Assembly (NCBI RefSeq): GCF_014897815.1
Contig: NZ_JABUZG010000084.1
Span: 186,001 to 250,000, forward strand
DNA: 64,000 nucleotides
Source: Psychrobacter sp. PG1
GTDB taxonomy: Bacteria > Pseudomonadota > Gammaproteobacteria > Pseudomonadales > Moraxellaceae
Direction of reading: 5' to 3'
The position numbers and the translations under genes were made by a program. Numbering within the stretch: position 1 is the first letter of the stretch; every line of letters begins with the position of its first letter. The notes beneath the pieces were generated by a model, which did not search any database, was not told the DNA's origin, and was given only the letters and a program-made list of their open reading frames with translations. Positions 35,432 through 44,192 of this stretch are shown in pieces.

Positions 35432-36895
35432 TTAGTAGCTATTATTATCCAAATAGCTTACGTCTTTTAGAGGGTATGGCGGATTGCGACTGGTATCGGG
35501 CGTATAGGTCACAATCACTTTTGCGTTATTGATATTCTGCGGTTCAAACTTTAATAACTGCGTTCTAATAACAAACTGATCGTCTGCCTCCCCTTTTGTC
35601 ACTATAGGTAGCAGTTTCTCAATAGCCAGTGATGTGATATTACTAGCAGAGGGTTTGCCAGTGGCGGAGTTATAGAATGTCGCTTTATATAGGCTTTGTT
35701 CGCTACCGCCTTTATAAGCGACTACTTCTATAGTCAGTTGACTTGCTTTGTCCCAATTGCCAATATGAACATTACTTTCAAATAAGGTCAGATGCTCGCT
35801 TACACTGCCCAAGACTGGCGGTAGCCTGATCTCACTGTTTGAGTTAATCGTGTGCTCTACAGGCATTCTACCTTGAAAGGTCTGCAAACGATTATTGGCT
35901 AAGAATAAGGTGCAAGCCGTGATAAAACCGCTAACATCTTGCTCCAAACTATTGAAAGGCAACTTTGACTGAAACGGATTTATCAGATAATAGTCTTTTG
36001 TCTTCATGGCTTTATGACCAAACACGCTGTTATCTAGCCAATACTCCATTAATGTATTTTTTTTATCATCATACTTGTAAGCCAAGCGCTGAAAGACATA
36101 ACTTAGCGTCATGCCAACAAACATGATTGCTAATAGTGGTAGTGCGGGCAGCGCAGTTGGCGAGGCTATCGCTAGCAACCCTAGGTTTAATCCAGCATAA
36201 GCTGAAGCACTTATCGAGAAAGCAGCAAGCCCCGTTAAACCAGTTGAAACTCTATTACCATCATTAAACTTACGATAGCCATAAATCGCTAAACTGCCTA
36301 CCTCAAACGTCGCGCCAACAACTCCTATCCATCCTGCTCGGTAGACCAGCTTGTTTGCAAAGCTGGTCTTGCCTAGTACGCTAGCTCCTGAAGCGGTCAC
36401 ATCCATACTAGCAGTCACCAGTGCAAGCCCTGAGCTGACTGTTCCCAACTGCTCTTGCGTTAGCCGTAGTGGGTCACCTGCATATTTCAATCTGGCAAGG
36501 GCTGGCACACTAGCAATCACTGCATGGAACTGAAAATATGCGATAAAAACAGACACGACACCCATACTTCCATTCGCTATTTTTTGGGCACTATTGTGCC
36601 ATTCAATGCCTTTAGCTGCTAAGTCGCCATTTAACAGCTCTTGATAGCCAATATTAAGACTATCTAAAGTATCACGTAAATTCGGTAATACCCGTTCGCC
36701 CCAGACAATATCAAGTTGTCTATTGATGGGACGCGTACGGTAATCAAAGGGTAAATCGTTGACAAACAGTTCTAATGCGTATTCAGCAGCTTCTAACATA
36801 TTCGCAAAGGCATCGCGCATCTCTTTAAAGTAAGCGGGTGAACTGTAGCGCTCTAGTAGGTAAATCTCTTGCGGTCGTATGATGTAGTTATTCAT
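35432..36895 (-). CDS. Chimera: family A N-terminus fused to toxin-like C-terminus (unit 1)
   Basis: 487 residues. Residues 1-95 equal the Imm71/72-like genes at 31214 and 41036 up to ...ELLNGDLAA. There the sequence switches to an unrelated run of hydrophobic Gly/Ala-rich helices (about 107-290, e.g. GVVSVFIAYFQFHAVIASV, ISASAYAGLNLGLLAIASP). A soluble tail beginning KNTLMEYWLDNSVFGHK follows. The tail start resembles LQEWIQNSIWG after the helices of the VasX-like effector at 45427, so the C-terminal part looks like a pore-forming T6SS effector tail. Whether the product is toxic, immune or neither cannot be told. The start has the same upstream sequence as the unit 3 gene. Confidence 0.6.
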   Translation of the reverse strand: MNNYIIRPQEIYLLERYSSPAYFKEMRDAFANMLEAAEYALELFVNDLPFDYRTRPINRQLDIVWGERVLPNLRDTLDSLNIGYQELLNGDLAAKGIEWHNSAQKIANGSMGVVSVFIAYFQFHAVIASVPALARLKYAGDPLRLTQEQLGTVSSGLALVTASMDVTASGASVLGKTSFANKLVYRAGWIGVVGATFEVGSLAIYGYRKFNDGNRVSTGLTGLAAFSISASAYAGLNLGLLAIASPTALPALPLLAIMFVGMTLSYVFQRLAYKYDDKKNTLMEYWLDNSVFGHKAMKTKDYYLINPFQSKLPFNSLEQDVSGFITACTLFLANNRLQTFQGRMPVEHTINSNSEIRLPPVLGSVSEHLTLFESNVHIGNWDKASQLTIEVVAYKGGSEQSLYKATFYNSATGKPSASNITSLAIEKLLPIVTKGEADDQFVIRTQLLKFEPQNINNAKVIVTYTPDTSRNPPYPLKDVSYLDNNSY

Positions 36896-37087
36896 TTTTT
36901 ATTGATTCTCGTACTGTCTAATCGACGTTGGCTAATCAGTTTTCATCTAAGCAATCACCAGCATCACATACAATATAGAGCCAATAAACCAAGTCGCATT
37001 AATAGCCATTCCTGAATACCATTTCCGCTTAACGGCTTGATTTTGGTTTGCAAAAGCTGCTTGGCGCTCTGCGGTGACAGGCAGAAT
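36878..37087. repeat. 210-bp perfect repeat, copy 2
   Basis: Identical to 32480-32689, spanning the B/A junction of unit 1. Confidence 0.85.
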
Positions 37088-38008
37088 GTTATACGGATTG
37101 TTTTGCCCATCCCACATGAGCCGACGCTGAACTTCCGGATGCAGGGCAGGATTGGCGCTTGATTGATAGATATTGCCTTCGGCTAGATCTAAATAGCTGA
37201 TTATGCAGCATCTAGCCCAATCACCAAGACGAAACTCATGCGTGGGATTTTTAAGATAATAATCTTTGGAAGCTTGAGCAATATCAGCGCAGGCAAATAA
37301 TGATTGACTCATATCAGTTGGACAGGCATGGGCATATCTTGGATCAAGCGGTAGTTCCTCTGCGGGACGCTCCATATAAGTGCGAATGAATGCCCATTGA
37401 TCGTAGGGGTTGAGTCGCATGTCTTCAAAGTTAATAGATAAGCTTGGTTCTCTTGTTGACTCATCGATAACGTGCAAATTAAGAACTTCATAAACTAAGC
37501 CTTCATTACGTCTCACTGAGGCAGTGATATCTTTGTAATTGATTAGGTGAAAGATAGATGCTTGCTTGCGATTGTGTTCGTAATAAGCAATTTGTTGAGT
37601 CTGCTTTAGCAATAAGACTTTATTATATCGAGATTTTTTAACGACAAGCTGCTTAAATGTTAATAAAGGAGCAAAGCCAATTAATATTAAAAACAGAATA
37701 ATCATGCCAATTGGAAATAAGACTATCAGTTCGAATTCTTCAATTATTAAGTATTTAAACGACACAAACAACAATATAAATAGACTTTGTCCAAACAACC
37801 ATGCCGCCCCATAGGAGGCTAAAAGCCATAAATTTTGAATAGAATTAATCACTGGATGAAACAGTAGATAGTCTGGGTTTAACTCATGAATAAGCGAACT
37901 TAATCTCTTAATACTGGCATTTTTTTCTTTAAAATTAGGAATACCGCCCTCATAGGGGCGACTGAGTATTTTACCGACAGGAGGTATGGGAGGAATGGGT
38001 AAGATCAT
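36947..38008 (-). CDS. T6SS-cluster membrane protein, putative immunity (family B, unit 1)
   Basis: 353 residues, closest to 32549-33619, sharing MILP.PPIPPVGKILSRPYE and LHVIDESTREPSLSINFED. The sequence between about 255 and 280 differs (NPTHEFRLGDWARCCIISYL instead of GLTGLRHEV..), a patchwork difference typical of gene conversion. Two N-terminal helices (about 60-115) and one C-terminal helix. It starts 34 bp after the family B relative at 38043. Confidence 0.6.
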   Translation of the reverse strand: MILPIPPIPPVGKILSRPYEGGIPNFKEKNASIKRLSSLIHELNPDYLLFHPVINSIQNLWLLASYGAAWLFGQSLFILLFVSFKYLIIEEFELIVLFPIGMIILFLILIGFAPLLTFKQLVVKKSRYNKVLLLKQTQQIAYYEHNRKQASIFHLINYKDITASVRRNEGLVYEVLNLHVIDESTREPSLSINFEDMRLNPYDQWAFIRTYMERPAEELPLDPRYAHACPTDMSQSLFACADIAQASKDYYLKNPTHEFRLGDWARCCIISYLDLAEGNIYQSSANPALHPEVQRRLMWDGQNNPYNILPVTAERQAAFANQNQAVKRKWYSGMAINATWFIGSILYVMLVIA

Positions 38009-38042
38009 AGTTAAACGATATGTGATTAGCGAGCAATGTTAA

Positions 38043-39101
38043 CTAACTATTATAAGCCACCACTGCCCACGAAAACAAACTTATGTTAATTAATATCGCT
38101 ACTATCCATCTAAAATTGACTTGCCAATTCTTACCTTGAAATGCCCTCTGTGCTTCAGTAGTGATTGGCTGTATCGGATAAGGATTGTCTTTACCATCCC
38201 ATGTCAGTAGCTTCTTTACATCAGGATGTAGAATCGCCCTTTTGACACATTGATAATGACTGCCATGAAACAAGTTACCTAAAGCATATACTGAACCTAT
38301 AGCTAGCATGCCCATAACGGTTTCCCCACTATGTTTCGTGTTTATAGAACCCTCTCTTCGATAGATAATGTCGCTACAAGCAAATAATGATTTGCTGGTA
38401 TCAGTAGGATAAGCCTGACATAGCTTTGAATCTATCGGTAGCGCTTCACTTGGACTTTCCATGTAGGTGCGGATAAAGGCCCATTGCACTCTTGGATTCA
38501 CGTTATAGTCTTCCAATTTTAGATGATGGGTGATATCTCCGGTCTCGGCGTCGGCAACGTATAAATTAAGCGGTGTATATGCCCGATTGCCTTTGTCTTG
38601 ATGCAGGTCTGGATGGATGTCTTTGTAGTCTACTATTTTTAGCTCGTAGGGCTGTCTGATTTTCCATAGCGGACGGTAGTAGTAGGCTATCTTTTGCTGC
38701 TGTTTTAAGAAGTAATATTGGGTGCGAAACGGTTTCTTGATAATGAATTGATAGAGGAGCAATATTAAAGGTGTACATGATGGTATAAACATGAAGAGTG
38801 TAATAAACACATTTAAAATAGACCAATCGTCTAAATAAAAATAAGATATGTCTGCGATTAAACTAATTACGAAAAAAAAAACAGAAAAATAAACCCATCC
38901 AATAGCAAAATAAAAATACCAAAAGTAGGCGGGGAAAAAGGTAAGGTAGTCTGGATTTATATTATGAATTTCTCTATTAAGATAACCGATATCACTTTTA
39001 TGATCGTTAAGTAGCGTATTTCCTATAGGCTGAGTGTATGGACGTTCAAGCGGTTCATTAAGTTCACTAATATGTTTAGCGAAGTCGTCGCGTAGTTGCA
39101 T
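38043..39101 (-). CDS. Divergent family B membrane protein
   Basis: 352 residues. It is the most distant family B member, with the same frame: EIHNINPDYLTFFPAYFW, two membrane helices (about 60-115), IAYYYRP, LNLYVADAETGDITHHL, WAFIRTYMESPSEALPID, and a final helix (ILINISLFSWAVVAY). It may be the ancestral or a differently specific immunity gene. A run of ten A (38872-38881; T10 on the coding strand) lies inside the second helix and could cause slippage. Confidence 0.6.
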   Translation of the reverse strand: MQLRDDFAKHISELNEPLERPYTQPIGNTLLNDHKSDIGYLNREIHNINPDYLTFFPAYFWYFYFAIGWVYFSVFFFVISLIADISYFYLDDWSILNVFITLFMFIPSCTPLILLLYQFIIKKPFRTQYYFLKQQQKIAYYYRPLWKIRQPYELKIVDYKDIHPDLHQDKGNRAYTPLNLYVADAETGDITHHLKLEDYNVNPRVQWAFIRTYMESPSEALPIDSKLCQAYPTDTSKSLFACSDIIYRREGSINTKHSGETVMGMLAIGSVYALGNLFHGSHYQCVKRAILHPDVKKLLTWDGKDNPYPIQPITTEAQRAFQGKNWQVNFRWIVAILINISLFSWAVVAYNS

Positions 39102-39168
39102 GTTATTATCCCTAATTACTTTTATCTAAGCAATCACATACAGTAATAAAAAGGTAGCCAATGATTTA

Positions 39169-40371
39169 TTAAGACAACCACCCCAAACCAATCACATACC
39201 AGAGTTTATCGACCATGCTCGGATAGTCACCATGTGGTCTTGCCGCGCCTATCATGTCTATAATAAATGCACCGATAAACAGCATGATAATAGTAGCAAT
39301 AATAATACCTACACTGTAAACAATGGTCTTCCAAATAGGCTGGTTATTCTGTTCAAGGTTGCCCTCTGGTAAATGTTTGTTTAAATCATAAGGGTCATTG
39401 GGATCAATCTGACATTCCGCTTCAATAGCTTTGCTAAACTGATGGCGGTAGCTGGTCAGCATGGAGATTACACGCCCTACATAGCGCAGTGCTAATAAAG
39501 GTAGAACCACTAAGGTCACAGGATGAAACTCAAAAGTCCGTTCTGGATACTCCATGTTCTCATGATCATGATGCACCTCATTGAGTATCAAACGCTTAAA
39601 TGACATCAGTGGGGTTTCACGCTTTTCATGTATAGGGTAGATGTAACGTATTGCTTCTTTGACTTCTTTTAGTTGCTGGTCATCGCCTTCCATATAACGA
39701 CGGATAAACTCAAAATAACTGATTAAACTTTTATCAAAAACTTCATCTTGAAAGGCAAGTGCAAACATACCGGTAATGGTTTCGCCGTCTTTATCAAATG
39801 TCACCGCTCTGATGTCTTTATCTTCATTGATATAAGCAATAAAAAAGGTTAAGTCATCCCAGTTATATACTTCTACTTTGCGATTATACTGACGAACGTA
39901 GACCTTACGGGTTTTACGGTTGAAGCGGATAGGAGAATGCCGTGTGGTAAATAACTCGGTTGAGAGCACATTGATTAATGGAACAAAGAATAAGGTCATA
40001 GAAAAAGCGAGAATAAGACCAATACTGAGAGATACAATATCAAAATCTGTTGTGGATTTTACAATCAGATAGAGGATACCATTACTCACAGATAGCCCCA
40101 CAAACCCTAAACATAATCCCCATCCTACCGCATCACCACGTCGTCTTTCATTGCGCCCTGTAGTCTCAAGATAAGTCGAGTTAAACTGTACCACCGTTTG
40201 TTGAGGGTGCAATGGCACATCATAGTTTTTATATTTATCCAAAGGCACTGTCTCATGGATGCCTTTAACGTCTGCAAGCTTCTGCCCTACCGCTTGATAA
40301 CCTGGGGTCAAAAATGGCGGTTTCTTTGTCAGTCGAAACCGCCCTTCCATGTCTACAAGATATGCACTCAT
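39169..40371 (-). CDS. DUF6708-like membrane protein, putative T6SS immunity (family C)
   Basis: 400 residues. PLHPQQTVVQFNSTYLET near 53-70, two helices (about 83-104 and 113-134), then the family core SPIRFNRKTRKVYVRQYN, VYNWDDL and a FEFIRRYMEG box, and a C-terminal helix (IVYSVGIIIATIIMLFIGAF) followed by GAARPHGDYPSM. The gene at 44193 is a clear relative (same VVQFN, RFNRK and GAARPHGDYPS). DUF6708 proteins are found beside T6SS effectors and are thought to be membrane immunity factors. AAGGA lies 9 bp upstream of the ATG. Confidence 0.65.
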   Translation of the reverse strand: MSAYLVDMEGRFRLTKKPPFLTPGYQAVGQKLADVKGIHETVPLDKYKNYDVPLHPQQTVVQFNSTYLETTGRNERRRGDAVGWGLCLGFVGLSVSNGILYLIVKSTTDFDIVSLSIGLILAFSMTLFFVPLINVLSTELFTTRHSPIRFNRKTRKVYVRQYNRKVEVYNWDDLTFFIAYINEDKDIRAVTFDKDGETITGMFALAFQDEVFDKSLISYFEFIRRYMEGDDQQLKEVKEAIRYIYPIHEKRETPLMSFKRLILNEVHHDHENMEYPERTFEFHPVTLVVLPLLALRYVGRVISMLTSYRHQFSKAIEAECQIDPNDPYDLNKHLPEGNLEQNNQPIWKTIVYSVGIIIATIIMLFIGAFIIDMIGAARPHGDYPSMVDKLWYVIGLGWLS

Positions 40372-40427
40372 TTTTAGTTGTCCTTAATGTCGTGGCAGTT
40401 TGAGCAGACTCTTATCAAGTACAAACC

Positions 40428-40985
40428 TCATTCCTGATCATTAATTGTGCTAAGCATCTTAAAAATATTATGAGTGGCATTGGCTTCTAAGCCGTTGTAA
40501 TTCACAAGAACCAATTCATTCAAGTCCTCTGTCGTTGGATCATTGTTGATATTTATCAGACCTTGTATACCAACTTTGACTGACACATCGCTATGCTCTG
40601 ATACAAACTTCATTAACTGCTGCCTGAGCTGCTCTTGACGCTCGTTTCTAGTAATAATAAGTAGCTTACCACCTGAAACTTTTAATATAAGCTCATCACC
40701 TTCTAATATTAAATCGCCAAAGTATCGATCTGTCCCTCCTTCATACTCACTGATCGGAATATCATCAGGATTGGTTGCAAAGTTTTCAAAATATAGCTTG
40801 TTCTGCTCTTCTTCAAGCGCTTCGAGATACTCTAATCTCAACTCTTCTGCGGTCTTGGACGTATTATCAGCATAAGAAGTGTCAGCTGCCATAGCAAGTT
40901 GCGACTGACTAACTCCTATCGTAAATAGTAGGGACACACACAACCACATTTTAAATAAGGTCTTTGGAATTGAATGATTTACCAT
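40428..40985 (-). CDS. Secreted periplasmic protein, unknown, in the immunity array
   Basis: 185 residues. A Sec signal peptide (about 1-34, MWLCVSLLFTIGVSQSQLAM then AADTS) leads to a small soluble acidic domain (EYEGGTDRYFGDLILEGDEL, ISVKVGIQGL-like strands). No family recognised. A periplasmic place among membrane immunity genes suggests immunity to an effector acting in the periplasm, but there is no partner in the window except possibly the truncated gene at 42442. Confidence 0.6.
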   Translation of the reverse strand: MVNHSIPKTLFKMWLCVSLLFTIGVSQSQLAMAADTSYADNTSKTAEELRLEYLEALEEEQNKLYFENFATNPDDIPISEYEGGTDRYFGDLILEGDELILKVSGGKLLIITRNERQEQLRQQLMKFVSEHSDVSVKVGIQGLININNDPTTEDLNELVLVNYNGLEANATHNIFKMLSTINDQE

Positions 40986-41035
40986 ATGTAAAGTTCATTT
41001 GTTATTAGTAACTGATAAGGCATAGGTTATCTATC

Positions 41036-41959
41036 TTAATCATCCAACTGATTGGTCTCGTTAAAATACCAAATGGTTTGCCATTCAAGCCGCTTCATCT
41101 TTGGCATGATGTCACCTGCTTTAAAGTGTTTAACATCCTGACTGGATGGTGACCACCAGTGACCCGTCTGTGGACAGGGTTTACCTGACTCGCAGCGTAA
41201 GCGTTTTGGTGCGACATTATGGCTACCGCCACCACTATCCGCGATACGCTCAACGAGCATCCAAGTGACTGGTGCATCACCGACAGCTTGCATGGTTTCA
41301 GGATCATAACCGACGTAAGCTTCATTTGCTAACATGCCATCCAATAACACTTGAGCACTGGCATCTGCTCTACTAGGTACATAAATACCTGCAACAGGGA
41401 CAACTTCATCTAACTCAACGCTATATTGAGGATTGAGACGATAAATAGGCCACGATTCGGGTGGGTTAAGGGGTCCTCTTGATTCGGCAGTATATCGTTC
41501 AATTAAACTACCAATTTTCCAGCCAAAATAACTGGTTATTTCTAAGTTAAAAGCGCGCGTGCTTGCCTCTCTCCGCCATTTTTCATAATCAAGTTGTTGC
41601 TGCTCAGGCATCCAATCGATATCATAATCCACGTTAATAGCGCGGAAGTCGCTCTTAACATTACCGCCATATCTTATTGCCGCTAGATCCCCTTTTAACA
41701 GCTCTTGATAGCCAACATTGAGACTATCTAAAGTATCACGTAAATTCGGTAATACCCGCTCACCCCAAACGATATCAGGTTGTTGGTTTAAGGGGCGCGT
41801 ACGGTAATCAAAGGGTAAATCGTTGACAAATAGCTCTAACGCGTATTCAGCAGCTTCTAACATAGTTGCAAAGGCATCACGCATCTCTTTAAAGTAGACG
41901 GGTGAGCTGTAGCGTTCTAGTAGATAGATTTCTTGGGGTCTTATGATGTAGTTGTTCAT
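41036..41959 (-). CDS. Imm71/72-like T6SS immunity protein (family A)
   Basis: 307 residues: the same 95-residue N-terminus as 31214 and 35432 (LLERYSSPVYFKEMRDAF, DIVWGERVLPNLRDTL), then the Imm71/72-type core: SYFGWKIGSLIERY, ESWPIYRLNPQYSV, PVAGIYVPSRADAS, VTWMLVERIADSGGG, CPQTGHWWSP, WQTIWYF. It ends where the 427-residue relative goes on into membrane helices, and so looks like the complete cytoplasmic form. It lies 10 bp from a small membrane gene upstream. Confidence 0.75.
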   Translation of the reverse strand: MNNYIIRPQEIYLLERYSSPVYFKEMRDAFATMLEAAEYALELFVNDLPFDYRTRPLNQQPDIVWGERVLPNLRDTLDSLNVGYQELLKGDLAAIRYGGNVKSDFRAINVDYDIDWMPEQQQLDYEKWRREASTRAFNLEITSYFGWKIGSLIERYTAESRGPLNPPESWPIYRLNPQYSVELDEVVPVAGIYVPSRADASAQVLLDGMLANEAYVGYDPETMQAVGDAPVTWMLVERIADSGGGSHNVAPKRLRCESGKPCPQTGHWWSPSSQDVKHFKAGDIMPKMKRLEWQTIWYFNETNQLDD

Positions 41960-41969
41960 TTTTATATTT

Positions 41970-42452
41970 TTAATTCGGCCTACCGCATAACTCTGGATTT
42001 GAATAACTACTATCTACACCGAAACTCCAATAATTACAATACATCTTGCTATAATATTCAGACGATATATCAGTTTGCTCTACATAACTTGATGGTTCAA
42101 ATGGATATAGTTCTAGATCAAAAACTATAAATCCTACAAATGCTCTTATAATTAAAATTAAAATCGGTATGATAAGAAACCAAAAAAGCCTTAAAATAAT
42201 TTTTTTTAAGATTTTAGATAGAAGAACTGGAATTGACAAAGAAATGATACAAATTAAACAGTTAAATATAAAAGCTATATAATATAACTGATAAACTTTT
42301 GCTGACGACTTAGAAGCCCATAACCAAATAAAACTATATTTAGATTCTAATAAGAAAACTGAAACATAGGTAATATTCAATACGATACACATAGAAAGTA
42401 ATATAATAAAAAACACAATTTTAAGCTTATTTTTTTTATAGCTATCCATCAA
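41970..42452 (-). CDS. Small membrane protein, putative immunity to the truncated effector
   Basis: 160 residues with three to four membrane helices (IVFFIILLSMCIVLNITY, LYYIAFIFNCLICIISLSIP, LFWFLIIPILILIIRAFVGF) and a Cys-containing C-terminal tail. It is very AT-rich compared with its neighbours. It overlaps the 3' end of the truncated gene at 42442 by 11 bp, the usual arrangement of effector and immunity genes. No family recognised. Confidence 0.65.
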   Translation of the reverse strand: MMDSYKKNKLKIVFFIILLSMCIVLNITYVSVFLLESKYSFIWLWASKSSAKVYQLYYIAFIFNCLICIISLSIPVLLSKILKKIILRLFWFLIIPILILIIRAFVGFIVFDLELYPFEPSSYVEQTDISSEYYSKMYCNYWSFGVDSSYSNPELCGRPN

Positions 42453-43019
42453 TTCTAAATCCTAGTCCAGAGGTTTGAGTATTATTTTTTATGAAACTAG
42501 CGCTTACTTCCCAAGTGTTGTCATAGTATAAAAAAACCGAGTCACTACCCTCACATCCCATTGCATGAATACAGTTACGTTCTACAAACAAGTCTCGAAA
42601 CTCATAATATGTTAATTTAGCTGCATCATCCTGTTCAACAATCACTACAACACTACCGTCCAACAGTATTCCAAATCCTGCCTTACCTTTATTTTTTGCG
42701 ATATTTAATGCTGCAAATCTAGCAGAACTTCTTTGCGTAAGGAACTGCTTATGACGTGCTAATGGCTCACCTCCCGGAACAGAATTAACAAGTTGACGAC
42801 TGTATTGATTGTTTTCGCCATATTTTAAGTTGTTAACAATTAGAGGGTACAATCCTCCGATACACGTGTATGCGTTGCTAGGCGGATCTCCGTATTGAAC
42901 AACCCACTTATAGTTACTAGTTTGTGAAACGCTCCATAGGCTAGGAAAACTACTACCATATCTTTCACCTGTCCCCAATACAGCAATCCCTTCATTGCCT
43001 GTAGTACCAAGAGAAAGAT
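42442..43019 (-). pseudogene. 5'-truncated phosphodiester-glycosidase-like effector remnant
   Basis: The frame stays open up to the IS boundary at 43019 (NLSLGTTGNEGIAVLGTGER), so the 5' part of the gene has been lost. The remaining C-terminal domain of about 190 residues resembles NAGPA/phosphodiester glycosidase proteins: RFAALNIA, KAGFGILLDGSVVVIVEQ, LTYYEFRDLF and HAMGCEGSDSVFLYYD. The usual DGG acidic motif is EGS here. T6SS effectors with this fold would act on glycan or phospho-sugar links. The next gene overlaps its stop. A short start at 42978 (ATG) could still give a 178-residue fragment. Confidence 0.5.
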
Positions 43020-43031
43020 TGTAGTGGTCAA

Positions 43032-43630
43032 CTAATTTAGGACAGCTGATAAGAGGTTTTTATTAAAATAGCGTTTCTCTTTTTCAGCTGGTGTTAAATA
43101 ATTATTGAAAGTATGCGGTCTCACGGTTTGATAATAGCCCCAAATATAATTACTGATGGCGATCTTAGCTTCAGTAATATCCTCATAACCGCCCTTTGGC
43201 ATCCATTCTGTCTTAAAGCTTCTAAAGAATCGTTCTGTTGGGGCATTGTCCCAACAATTTCCGCGACGGCTCATACTTTGCGTCATGCCATTACAACTGA
43301 CCACGGATTCAGCGAATATCTTACTGGTGTAATGAGTGCCTTGATCAGAGTGAAACAACACGCCACTTGGCTTTAAGCGCGTCTGATACGCCATTTGTAG
43401 TGCTTTAGCGGTCAATACGCTATCAGGGGAATCTGATTGAGTGCTTTGAATCGTTAAATATTTGACGAATTAGTGCCTTGTACTTGACGATTTCCAAGCA
43501 GATGGGCGGCGGCTTTAGTCCATAGTAGTAACTGCTCTTCATCACGCCAAACAGCTTGCACAGAAGGCTTTTACTTATCCGTCTGTCTTGCTCTGCAAGC
43601 TGACTGATTAACGATAGCCGTTCAGGCTGT
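43032..43630 (-). pseudogene. IS3 transposase OrfB, internal deletion
   Basis: The N-terminal part reads SQLAEQDRRISKSLLCKLFG to ALIRQIFNDSKHS and stops at about 43423. The C-terminal part resumes in another frame with SVLTAKALQMAYQTR, FHSDQGTHYTS (second Asp) and TERFFRSFKTEW (Glu). The region that should carry DITYI with the first catalytic Asp is gone, so the protein cannot be active. Confidence 0.85.
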
Positions 43631-43919
43631 CCAAGGCCAGCAGAGCAGAAGCCTTTTTTAGTATATCGCGCTCCATAGTCAGCCGTTTAACCTGTTTACG
43701 CAGTTCTTGGAGCTCTCGCTGCTCATCTGTTAAGGCGTTGCCGACTTTAGGTGCTTCGCCATTTATTTCTTGACGGTACTGAGTCAGCCATTTCTGCAAG
43801 GTGGATTTGCCAACGCCCAGTGAGCTTGCCACATCGGGTATTTTACGTTTGTGTTCAACGACTAAGCTGATGGCTTCTAATTTGAATTCTCGGGTATATT
43901 GATTGCGCTTGTTGGTCAT
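43608..43919 (-). CDS. IS3 transposase OrfA
   Basis: 103 residues, complete. A helix-turn-helix (RNQYTREFKLEAISLVVEH, VASSLGVGKSTLQKWLTQY) is followed by a leucine-zipper-like coiled coil (QRELQELRKQVKRLTMERDI) and LKKASALLA at the frameshift site. Alone it can bind the ends but not transpose the element. Confidence 0.9.
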   Translation of the reverse strand: MTNKRNQYTREFKLEAISLVVEHKRKIPDVASSLGVGKSTLQKWLTQYRQEINGEAPKVGNALTDEQRELQELRKQVKRLTMERDILKKASALLALDSLNGYR

Positions 43920-43983
43920 ACTGTTTTCCTCTTTAGGTTAGTATAACCTCTTAGCAGCTGTCCAATTTTATTATGCCACTACA

Positions 43984-44133
43984 GTTGAACTGTACTACCG
44001 TACGCTGTGGACGTAGTGGTAATCCGTAATTCTGTTGCTGATATAAGCGGTAGGCTTCATACTCTTTTTTATAAGGCTGACCTATAGTGTTATAGGTTTT
44101 GTTCTTTGAACGTCCCGTTAGATCAATAAACAT
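43984..44133 (-). pseudogene. 5' fragment of a second DUF6708-like gene cut by the IS
   Basis: The first 50 codons (MFIDLTGRSKNKTYNTIGQP to PLRPQRTVVQFN) are almost identical to the start of the complete gene at 44193, then end at the IS3 inverted repeat. The remaining 330 codons are missing, so the copy is dead. Confidence 0.85.
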
Positions 44134-44192
44134 TTATGCTGTTTCTACCTATTTGAGTCAAAGTTGCTATTGAATGGCAAAGGCTAATGTAA

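Larger units (their letters stand above)
43020..43983 (-). mobile_element. Internally deleted IS3-family element
   Basis: 964 bp bounded by 29-bp imperfect inverted repeats: left tgtagtggtcaacta... (43020-43048) and right complement tgtagtggcataata... (43955-43983). Both outer 8 bp and the inner ggacagctg are identical. OrfA is intact, with an A6G frameshift heptamer (43653-43659, minus strand). OrfB has lost its middle, including the first catalytic Asp. Full relatives are about 1.2 kb. The flanking bases (att / gtt) do not show a convincing target duplication. Confidence 0.88.

Noticed and set aside
43951..44133. 60-residue protein as a gene of its own
   Set aside because: The first 50 codons are a fragment of the DUF6708-like gene and the last ten run into the IS3 inverted repeat.
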